DNA from: Blastocatellia bacterium
GTDB lineage: Bacteria; Acidobacteriota; Blastocatellia; Pyrinomonadales; Pyrinomonadaceae
Assembly: GCA_013695195.1 (NCBI GenBank)
Contig: JACDAY010000258.1
Span: forward strand, 1-14,166
DNA: 14,166 bases
Direction of reading: 5' to 3'
A model generated the notes under the pieces. That model did not search any database, had not been told where the DNA came from, and saw nothing but the letters and a program-made list of their open reading frames with translations. The position numbers and the translations under genes are program-made. Of this stretch, positions 1-6,087 are shown in pieces (within the stretch, counting starts at the first letter, position 1; every line of letters starts with the position of its first letter).

Positions 1-49
1 GCTTTTACTTTGTAATTTTGCAAACATGGAACAGATTGTTTCTTAACAG

Positions 50-78
50 TTGTTTGTATTATGCAAAACCCTTATAAT
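50..78 (+). promoter_or_regulatory. Sigma70-type promoter of the protease-TPR gene
   Basis: A consensus -10 box, TATAAT, lies at 73-78. It is preceded by TTGTTT at 50-55 with a 17-base spacer, the optimal distance. Transcription would start near 85, leaving a leader of about 20 bases before the ATG at 105 (about 10 before the alternative TTG at 96). The match is by eye; transcription itself is inferred. Confidence 0.6.
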
Positions 79-104
79 TCCTACGGAAAATCTGATTGTC
101 AAAA

Positions 105-1541
105 ATGAAGATCGCCATTCGATATAGTTCTATATTTTTTATCATAACCTTTATTTTCGTTTTCGAAGGTTACACGCAGGATTTTCTGCCGGAGCTTGTC
201 CGGCGGATAAAGCCGTCGGCGGTTGCTGTCGAAACATTCGATGCGAAGGGCAATACACTGTCACGTGGCAGCGGCTTTTTTGTCGCGACGGACCGGATTA
301 TCACCAACCGTCATGTGATCGAAAAATCGAGTCGCGTAGTAATTCACTTGATCGACGGAAAAAAGTTCACTGTACGCGGTGTTCTGGCGGTCGATGGCGA
401 GGGCGATCTTGCATTGCTGCAGGTAGACGTTCCCCGCGCCCTGGCAATTCCCCTGCCCATTGTCCGCGCCGTGCCACAGGAGGGCGAATCGATCGTGGTA
501 ATCGGAAATCCCTTTGGGCTCGAGGGAAGTGTTTCCAACGGCATAGTTTCGGCCGTCAGGGAAATTTCAGGATATGGCAGGATAATTCAGATAACCGCCC
601 CGATCTCACCCGGTTCATCGGGATCGCCGGTTGTTAACATGCACGGGCAGGTGATAGGAATCGCATCGCTTCAGGCGGCGGAAGGCCAAAGCCTCAACTT
701 TGCCGTTCCGTCGGAAAGGATTTTGCAATTAAAGGTCGGCGATCTGCAAACAGTTTCGTCGCTTACAGCGGAAACCCAAAAGAATAAACGTTCCGCCGGC
801 GAGCGGTTTTATTCCCAAGGCGTTGCGCAGCTTTCGCGTGATGATTTTTCGCGGGCGCTCAATTTTTTTGAAAAGGCCGTCGAAGTAGATCCGAATTATG
901 CCGAAGCATGGTATCAGGCCGGTTTTTCTTACGGCGTTTTGGGTCGTCACAGCGAAGCTCTGAAAGCTTCCAGACAGGCCGCCAGGCTTAGGCCCGATTG
1001 GTCGGAGACGTTCGTCAATATCGGAGCATCGAGTTTTGCTCTCGGACAATATAAGGAAGCGGCAGACGCTTATCGACAGGCGATTAAACTTGACGACGAC
1101 AAACCCAACACCCAGTATTCGCTCGGCTTGAGCCTGGAAAAGCTGAACCGGACGGATGAGGAAATCCTTGCGTACAAACGTGCCGTGGCGTTGAAACCGG
1201 ATCATGCGAACGCAATCGAAAAACTCGGAATGGCCTATTTCAAACAAAAGCGCTACGCCGATGCACTTTCATATTTCGAGCAGTTAAAAACTTATAAACC
1301 GGACGCTAAAACCTTTAATTATATCGGCGAAAGCTTTATCGAGCTCGGCAAAGCGGAAGAAAGCGTTGACGCCTTTAACAATGCCGTCGGATACAACCCT
1401 GATTTTGAAAAAGCACGCTATAATCTCGGTCGGTCTTATGTCAAGATCGGCAATCGTGAAATGGCCCAGGTACATTACGAAATTCTTCGCAACTCAAAAT
1501 CCGACTGGGCTGATAGGCTGTTGATTTTGTTAAATCCGTAG
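105..1541 (+). CDS. Secreted trypsin-like (HtrA/S1C) serine protease with C-terminal TPR repeats
   Basis: Predicted envelope serine protease. The N-terminus is a hydrophobic signal segment (about residues 4-24) ending near YTQD. The protease domain covers about residues 28-215. The triad can be read as His70 (in TNRHV), Asp101 (in GDLALL) and Ser172 (in SPGSSGSP), matching the HtrA/S1C pattern. Instead of the PDZ domains usual for DegP/HtrA, the rest (about 233-470) is roughly seven tandem 34-residue TPRs with the usual spacing of Gly/Ala, Tyr and Pro. A role in envelope protein quality control or proteolysis scaffolded by TPR partners is inference. I chose the ATG at 105; an in-frame TTG at 96 adds three residues and has a purine-rich stretch (cggaaa) at better distance, so the start is not settled. 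The gene stands alone behind its own promoter and converges on larB. Confidence 0.88.
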   Translation: MKIAIRYSSIFFIITFIFVFEGYTQDFLPELVRRIKPSAVAVETFDAKGNTLSRGSGFFVATDRIITNRHVIEKSSRVVIHLIDGKKFTVRGVLAVDGEGDLALLQVDVPRALAIPLPIVRAVPQEGESIVVIGNPFGLEGSVSNGIVSAVREISGYGRIIQITAPISPGSSGSPVVNMHGQVIGIASLQAAEGQSLNFAVPSERILQLKVGDLQTVSSLTAETQKNKRSAGERFYSQGVAQLSRDDFSRALNFFEKAVEVDPNYAEAWYQAGFSYGVLGRHSEALKASRQAARLRPDWSETFVNIGASSFALGQYKEAADAYRQAIKLDDDKPNTQYSLGLSLEKLNRTDEEILAYKRAVALKPDHANAIEKLGMAYFKQKRYADALSYFEQLKTYKPDAKTFNYIGESFIELGKAEESVDAFNNAVGYNPDFEKARYNLGRSYVKIGNREMAQVHYEILRNSKSDWADRLLILLNP

Positions 1542-1615
1542 AGCCGAATTAATTGGAACATGGATGTACTTTTTGAAGTATTAGGCAAGCGGCCAGACTA
1601 TGAAATTTAAAATTC

Positions 1616-2362
1616 CTATTTGCGATTGATTAAGCTTGCAACAAAACCAGCGCCGAATCCGTTATCGATATTTACGACTGTAACGTTCGACGAACAGGAA
1701 TTTAACATGCCGAGAAGCGCGGCTATTCCGCCGAAAGATGCACCGTAACCCACGCTAGTCGGCACGCCGATAACCGGGACTTTCACAAGGCCGCCTACCA
1801 CCGAGGGCAGCGCACCTTCCATTCCAGCTACGACGATCACAACACGGGAATTTTGCAGCCGTTCGCGTTCACTAAGAATGCGATGAATTCCGGCGACGCC
1901 TGCGTCCCAAATTCTTTGCACCTTGTTGCCCATGGCTTCGGCTGTAAGTGCAGCTTCCTCCGCAACCGGGATATCGCTAGTGCCTGCCGTTGCAACGGTT
2001 ATCTCGCCGGCACCCAATTCGCTTTTATCGCGAAAAACCCGGATCAGCCGCGCGGATTCGTGCCATTCCGCGTCGGTGTAAATGTTTCTGATCTCGCCGA
2101 AAACCTGGGCGGTCGTTCGGGTAATCAGGACGTTGGCGGACCGCTCAATCAGTTTCTCGAAGATTCCGGCAATTTGAGCGTGTGTTTTGCCTTCGCCGAA
2201 AATTACTTCAGGAAACCCTTGGCGATCCGCTCTTGCGTGGTCTATGCGGGCATATCCGATGTCTTCGTAAGATAAATTTCGCAGTTTTTCTACAGTGTCT
2301 GCAACAGAGAGATTTCCGGCGGCATGAGATTTTAGTAATTCTTCAATATCGGCGGTTTTCAT
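1616..2362 (-). CDS. larB: LarB: pyridinium-3,5-biscarboxylate mononucleotide synthase (nickel-pincer cofactor synthesis)
   Basis: LarB carboxylates the pyridinium ring of nicotinic acid adenine dinucleotide and cleaves its phosphoanhydride, giving the precursor of the nickel-pincer nucleotide used by lactate racemase and other LarA-type enzymes; it acts in the cytoplasm. The 248-residue length matches the family (about 246-250). The C-terminal half (about 125-248) is a PurE-like AIR-carboxylase fold with the glycine-rich VVAGMEGALPSVVGGL stretch at 177-192, VGVPTSVGYG-like residues around 198-207, and the family signature NSCSSNVTVVNIDNGFGAG at 221-239. Cys223 in that signature corresponds to the conserved catalytic cysteine. 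The N-terminal helical part (about 1-60) is also typical. No larC or larE lies next to it. It starts 120 bases from ubiX on the opposite strand, so the two may share a divergent control region. Confidence 0.92.
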   Translation of the reverse strand: MKTADIEELLKSHAAGNLSVADTVEKLRNLSYEDIGYARIDHARADRQGFPEVIFGEGKTHAQIAGIFEKLIERSANVLITRTTAQVFGEIRNIYTDAEWHESARLIRVFRDKSELGAGEITVATAGTSDIPVAEEAALTAEAMGNKVQRIWDAGVAGIHRILSERERLQNSRVVIVVAGMEGALPSVVGGLVKVPVIGVPTSVGYGASFGGIAALLGMLNSCSSNVTVVNIDNGFGAGFVASLINRK

Positions 2363-2482
2363 AAAATTCTTATTAAAGAATCTACAACAAATTAAGCCGG
2401 AACGCAGGTTGCCAGCCCGCGATATTTTTCACAACTTACTTTATAATTTTGTTCAAAGACGTTAGAATTACAACACTGCAAT

Positions 2483-3103
2483 ATGGAATTGACTGTGGCA
2501 ATAACCGGAGCGTCCGGGACGATCTATGCACACCGCACGCTGCAATTAATGGCGCAAAGCGGTTCGGTAGATACGATAAATTTGATAATGTCGGAAACCG
2601 CCGCGACCGTTGCTAAGGTCGAAACAGGCGCAAATCTTGACGTGCCAACCGTAGAAATAATCAACGAATGGCTTGGATTGCCAGCCGGTTCGAAAATCGT
2701 CAGGCTTTGGCGTTTGGATAACTTTGCGGCTAAACCTTCGTCAGGTTCGAACAAACAGGCCGGGATGATAATCGTTCCCTGCTCGATGGGAACGCTCGGA
2801 GCGATCGCCTCCGGCGCGGGAACGAATCTTATCCACCGCGCTGGTGACGTTTGCCTTAAGGAGGGGCGTAAATTGGTGCTGGTGCCGCGCGAAACTCCTT
2901 ATAACGCGATTCATCTTGAAAATATGCTCAAGCTTTCGCGTGCAGGTGCAACCATATTGCCGGCAAGCCCCGGATTTTATCACCGCCCGAAAACTATCGA
3001 AGATTTGGTTGAGCATTTATGCTTTCGAATACTTGACCAGTTTGATATTCCGCATTCGAAGAAAACGCAGTGGACAGGCGACGAGATAAATCCCGCGGTG
3101 TGA
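2483..3103 (+). CDS. ubiX: UbiX-family flavin prenyltransferase
   Basis: UbiX enzymes attach a dimethylallyl group to FMN, making the prenyl-FMN cofactor of UbiD-type decarboxylases. The FMN-binding start GASGTIY is at 9-15, the PCSMGTLG motif at 99-106, the VPRETP motif at 134-139 and the GFYHRP motif at 164-169; all are family hallmarks. At 206 residues it is slightly longer than the usual 185-200 because of an extra segment around 60-92. With mqnD about 1 kb downstream, the likely client is the UbiD-like decarboxylase that acts late in the futalosine menaquinone pathway (MqnL/MqnM-type step); no ubiD gene is visible here, so this is inference. A TATAAT at 2442-2447 could be its -10 box, but I see no matching -35 element. 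No clear Shine-Dalgarno precedes the ATG. Confidence 0.9.
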   Translation: MELTVAITGASGTIYAHRTLQLMAQSGSVDTINLIMSETAATVAKVETGANLDVPTVEIINEWLGLPAGSKIVRLWRLDNFAAKPSSGSNKQAGMIIVPCSMGTLGAIASGAGTNLIHRAGDVCLKEGRKLVLVPRETPYNAIHLENMLKLSRAGATILPASPGFYHRPKTIEDLVEHLCFRILDQFDIPHSKKTQWTGDEINPAV

Positions 3104-3287
3104 CCGAGACATGAAAACACGGGAATTCCAACTTGCACAAAAGCAAGCATAGGGCGTTCCTACGGAACTTAAGGATTTTTATTGAACGGTTACTACAAAC
3201 ATGACGCTCCTACGGAGCTAATTACTGTGTTAAACAAACACAACGCTCTACGGAGCTAATTACTGTGTTCAACCGGCACCTGAGCAA
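3104..3287 (+). repeat. Spacer with three small hairpin repeats
   Basis: This 184-base gap between ubiX and the methyltransferase has no plausible gene. It contains three related units. Copy A (3154-3171) forms gttcc-tac-ggaac, copy B (3204-3231) forms gctcc-tac-ggagc, and copy C (3243-3269) forms gctc-tacg-gagc. Copies B and C are direct repeats about 39 bases apart, 27 of 28 positions the same with one C lost in C. The two arm changes between A and B are compensatory, so pairing is kept. No T-run follows, so a classic terminator is unlikely; a REP-like dispersed element is my inference. Confidence 0.7.
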
Positions 3288-4043
3288 ATGATCGGAACCA
3301 TCGAGAGATTTTCAAATCGGGTAGAGAATTACGTAAAATACCGCCCCGGATATCCGGGCGAAGTTTTACAGTTATTCCGTGCCGAAATGGGTTTGAACGA
3401 AAGTTCGGTTATTGCCGATATCGGTTCCGGCACGGGAATTTCCTCTAAGCTGTTTCTGCTGAACGGCAACGAAGTTTACGGAGTCGAGCCGAATGAGCCG
3501 ATGCGTCTCGCGGCCGAAGAATTTCTACAGGATTTTAGTAATTTCAAGAGTGTTAACGGAACCGCGGAAAACACGAATTTACCCGATAACGCAGTCGATT
3601 TTGTTATTGCGGCTCAAGCATTTCACTGGTTCAACCCCGAAAAAACAAGCCTTGAATTCAAAAGAATATTAAACGAAAACGGTTTCATCGCTCTGATCTG
3701 GAACGAGCGTCAATTAAATACGACAGAATTCCTACTCGATTACGAAAATTTCCTGTTGAGATTCGCAAACGATTATTCAAAAGTGCGGCACGATAATATA
3801 AATGCAAAAAATTTGGCGGAATTTTTCCAATGCGATTTTCACCGCCGAACGTTTCAAAATCTGCAAACCCTTGACTTTGAAGGCTTAAAGGGAAGAGTTC
3901 TCTCATCATCATATATGCCGTCCAAATCCGACGAAAATTTTGAGCCGATGTCTGCTGAACTTCGCGTCCTATTTGCCAAACACGCCGATAACGGTAAAAT
4001 AAAAGTTTTCTATGATACTAATATTTTTTACGGTCAGGTTTAA
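3288..4043 (+). CDS. Class I SAM-dependent methyltransferase (Methyltransf_11 type)
   Basis: A cytoplasmic methyltransferase of unknown substrate. Motif I is DIGSGTG at 44-50, followed by the acidic residue Glu67 (in GVEPNE) that binds the ribose hydroxyls of SAM. The AQAFHWF stretch at 109-115 and the ILNENGFIALIWNER segment after it are characteristic of a bacterial/fungal Methyltransf_11 subgroup, which also ends in the FYDTNIFYG-like C-terminus seen here. It is not a clear UbiE/MenG, so I do not assign demethylmenaquinone methylation. Its stop codon is only three bases before mqnD, so the two are almost certainly cotranscribed, which hints at a quinone or chorismate-related job. The N-terminal start RFSNRVENYVKYRPGYP is typical of the subgroup and supports the ATG at 3288. 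Confidence 0.85.
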   Translation: MIGTIERFSNRVENYVKYRPGYPGEVLQLFRAEMGLNESSVIADIGSGTGISSKLFLLNGNEVYGVEPNEPMRLAAEEFLQDFSNFKSVNGTAENTNLPDNAVDFVIAAQAFHWFNPEKTSLEFKRILNENGFIALIWNERQLNTTEFLLDYENFLLRFANDYSKVRHDNINAKNLAEFFQCDFHRRTFQNLQTLDFEGLKGRVLSSSYMPSKSDENFEPMSAELRVLFAKHADNGKIKVFYDTNIFYGQV

Positions 4044-4046
4044 TTT

Positions 4047-4907
4047 ATGGCAGTAACTCCCCGGGCAATCCCAAAAACAAGAACGATTACAGTTGCGCAT
4101 TCGCCCGATTCGGATGACGCGTTTATGTTTTACGGCCTCGCGACTAACAAGCTGGAAACGGACGGATTAAAATTCGAGCACACGTTGAAAGACATTCAAT
4201 CGCTGAATGAGGACGCGAAAAAAGGCGTTTACGATGTAACGGCTGTTTCGTTCCACGCTTATGCATATGTTTCCGACAAATACGCGCTCCTGCCCCACGG
4301 CGCGAGCATAGGCGACAAGTACGGGCCGATTCTTGTGTCAAAAGAGCCGCGAAAGCCGGAAGAGATCTCGGATATGACGATCGCGATTCCGGGCGAATTG
4401 ACAAGTGCTTTTTTGGCCCTGCGGCTTTATAACCGCAAATTCGAATACATCATCGTCCCGTTTGATCAGATCATCGATGCAGTCCAAAAAGGCAAGGCCG
4501 ACGCCGGGCTGCTTATTCACGAAGGCCAGCTTTTTTATAAGCAGCTTGGCCTCGACAAGGTGCTTGATCTCGGCGAATGGTGGCATGAAAAGACCGGCTT
4601 GCCGCTGCCGATGGGAGGAAATGCGATCCGGCGCGATTTGGGCGATGATCTGATAAAGCAGGTTTCAAAGCACTTGCACAGGAGCATCGTTTATTCGATG
4701 GACAACCGCGAGGACGCTATGGCATATGCCATGCAGTTTGCCCGGGACATGCCGCCGGAGCTTGCCGACCGATTCGTTGCGATGTGGGTCAACGATCTGA
4801 CGCTCGATTATGGCGAGCGTGGCAAAGAAAGCGTGCGGCTGCTACTCGAGGAGGGTTATAATCACGGAATCATTCCACATCGGGTGGATATCGATTTCGT
4901 GGATTAA
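4047..4907 (+). CDS. mqnD: MqnD: 1,4-dihydroxy-6-naphthoate synthase (futalosine menaquinone pathway)
   Basis: MqnD converts cyclic dehypoxanthinyl futalosine into 1,4-dihydroxy-6-naphthoate, the bicyclic core of menaquinone in bacteria that lack the Men pathway. The 286-residue protein has the periplasmic-binding-protein-like fold of the MqnA/MqnD family (VitK2_biosynth). Diagnostic stretches are HSPDSDDAFMFYGL at 18-31, the DVTAVSFHAYAYV segment at 63-75, the G-x-G-P-I/L-V region near 86-97, and GLLIHEGQLFY at 154-164, whose His158 matches the conserved histidine proposed to act in catalysis. The charged PDSDD-F start and the HEG motif favour MqnD over MqnA, though the two families are related. 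It overlaps nothing, starts three bases after the methyltransferase stop, and is followed by a strong terminator 17 bases downstream, so it ends its operon. Confidence 0.88.
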   Translation: MAVTPRAIPKTRTITVAHSPDSDDAFMFYGLATNKLETDGLKFEHTLKDIQSLNEDAKKGVYDVTAVSFHAYAYVSDKYALLPHGASIGDKYGPILVSKEPRKPEEISDMTIAIPGELTSAFLALRLYNRKFEYIIVPFDQIIDAVQKGKADAGLLIHEGQLFYKQLGLDKVLDLGEWWHEKTGLPLPMGGNAIRRDLGDDLIKQVSKHLHRSIVYSMDNREDAMAYAMQFARDMPPELADRFVAMWVNDLTLDYGERGKESVRLLLEEGYNHGIIPHRVDIDFVD

Positions 4908-4924
4908 TTTTCTTAAATGTGATT

Positions 4925-4958
4925 AAAACGGGCGGGATTATTTCCCGCCCGTTTTTTT
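4925..4958 (+). terminator. Strong intrinsic terminator after mqnD
   Basis: A perfect 13-base-pair stem (4925-4937 with 4943-4955) rich in G and C encloses a five-base loop and runs into seven consecutive T at 4952-4958. This is a textbook Rho-independent terminator for the methyltransferase-mqnD operon. The left flank is A-rich, so it could also work on the minus strand, but no minus-strand gene ends here. Confidence 0.93.
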
Positions 4959-5075
4959 GCCGGTGTATTTTATGATTACTGTCAACTTATTCGTGTACGG
5001 CGGCATCTATTCCAGTAGTTTCCGCAGACGATTTAGAAATTCTTGGTATTGCCGCCGAAGCGGTCAATTTATTTG

Positions 5076-5094
5076 CGTCGGGCGCAACCCGACG
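5076..5094 (+). repeat. Short perfect hairpin before the LolA-like gene
   Basis: A perfect 7-base-pair stem (cgtcggg / cccgacg) with the loop cgcaa ends 17 bases before the ATG at 5112. There is no T-run. It may be a copy of a small dispersed palindrome or act as a leader hairpin near the ribosome site. Apart from this and the terminator, the 204-base gap 4908-5111 shows nothing I can name. Confidence 0.55.
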
Positions 5095-5111
5095 AAGTTA
5101 GTTTGTAGAAA

Positions 5112-5921
5112 ATGATGAAAAAACTTCTTTCTTTAGCATTGATGGTCCTATGTTTCTCGCTTTCCATGGCATTTGCCCAGACTTCAAATATTGTCAAGAG
5201 TAATCTAAGCCAGCCGGAGATCGATATAATCGTAAAGAAATTCACGCAGAACGAAGCGTTATTCAGACGGGCACTGAATATTTACGCTTTCAACCGAAAT
5301 GCGACGATGCAGACGGTCGGAATGGGCGGGCAGATAACCGGGACTTACAAGCGCGATTCGTATCTCTCGTTCAACGAGGCAGGCGAACGATTCGAGAAAA
5401 TTCTTTTTGCGCCCGTATCAACGATGACGGAGATCGTCGTTACCGTTTCCGATATCGACAATCTCGGCGGCATCGACCCTTTTGCTATCGAGCCGGCGGC
5501 GATTGATAAATATAATTTCACATATCTTGGTAAAGAAAAGATAGACGACCTCGATCTCCACGTTTTTGAAGTTGCGCCGAAGGTGATTCCGGAGTTTAAA
5601 AAGGGAATGACACGGTTGTTTTCGGGCAGGGTCTGGGTTGATGATGAAGACCTGATGATCGTCAAGTCGAAGGGCAAAGCCGTTCCGGAAGGCAAAGAAC
5701 GCTTTGCGACGATGGAAACCTGGCGCGAAAATGTCGACGGCAAATATTGGTTTCCGTCCTTTACCAGCTCCGACGATGAGCTGGTTTTTGAAAAGGGACA
5801 GGTAGTAAAGATGAAGATCAGGGTAAAATACGCAAATTATCGAGTCGGTCGATCCGACGTGAAAATTATCGGCGAAGAAGATGTTCCGGTGGAGAAAACA
5901 ACACCGCCCCAAAAGCCCTAA
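5112..5921 (+). CDS. Secreted outer-membrane-lipoprotein-sorting (LolA-like) protein
   Basis: A 269-residue exported protein. Residues 1-22 form a clear signal peptide (two Lys, a long hydrophobic core, cleavage at AFA-Q); there is no lipobox, so it should be soluble or loosely attached. The mature part looks like the LolA/LolB-like beta-sheet family that acidobacterial genomes carry in many copies: a helical start with repeated Asn/Phe, then alternating beta strands such as YLGKEKIDDLDLHVFEV (about 137-153), GRVWVDDEDLMIVKSKG (about 174-190) and the METWRENVDGKYWFP segment (about 203-217). A role in carrying lipids or lipoproteins across the periplasm is a family-level guess. The start could also be the second ATG at 5115. 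It lies upstream of and in line with the M14 peptidase, and may be cotranscribed with it. Confidence 0.7.
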   Translation: MMKKLLSLALMVLCFSLSMAFAQTSNIVKSNLSQPEIDIIVKKFTQNEALFRRALNIYAFNRNATMQTVGMGGQITGTYKRDSYLSFNEAGERFEKILFAPVSTMTEIVVTVSDIDNLGGIDPFAIEPAAIDKYNFTYLGKEKIDDLDLHVFEVAPKVIPEFKKGMTRLFSGRVWVDDEDLMIVKSKGKAVPEGKERFATMETWRENVDGKYWFPSFTSSDDELVFEKGQVVKMKIRVKYANYRVGRSDVKIIGEEDVPVEKTTPPQKP

Positions 5922-5971
5922 AACAGAGAAGTCAATAGTCCGTAGTTAGCGTGGCCGGACATATTTTGATA

Positions 5972-6087
5972 ACCGAGAACATAGAGACACTGAGAAAGAC
6001 AGCCTCGACAAAACACGAAAAGACACGAAAAGACATTATTGTTTCTTCGTGTCGTTTCGTGTTTAGAATAGTTGTGTTTCAATGTCT
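5972..6087 (+). repeat. Inverted-repeat element overlapping the 5' end of the M14 gene
   Basis: The core is an inverted repeat of 19-base arms, 6011-6029 against 6046-6064, with one mismatch and a 16-base loop. Further out, the motif agagacactga near 5984-5994 is mirrored by the complement of caatgtctct at about 6080, so the whole 5972-6087 block is roughly symmetrical. Its outer part resembles the accg..gaga..gagaaag motif that recurs at 13407-13431 and 13513-13537. I read it as a dispersed non-coding repeat (MITE- or REP-like) that sits just upstream of, and reaches into, the start of the downstream reading frame. Confidence 0.65.

Noticed and set aside
729..1247. Minus-strand open frame inside the protease-TPR gene
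   Set aside because: It is antisense to the TPR region and its translation has no domain-like pattern.
3204..3269. CRISPR-like direct repeats
   Set aside because: Only two near-identical units about 39 bases apart, with no unique spacer of constant length and no cas gene. The units are small palindromes, as in REP elements.
3288..4043. MenG/UbiE demethylmenaquinone methyltransferase
   Set aside because: Motif I and the HWF-type segment fit a different Methyltransf_11 subgroup, so only the operon position argues for quinone methylation.
5112..5921. Lipoprotein with lipobox
   Set aside because: The cysteine at residue 14 lies inside the hydrophobic core (VLCFS), not after a signal peptidase II site; cleavage at AFA-Q is better.
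5922..6058. Separate small gene in the M14 upstream region
   Set aside because: It is a symmetrical repeat without a start codon plus ribosome site, and its reading through is in frame with the M14 gene.
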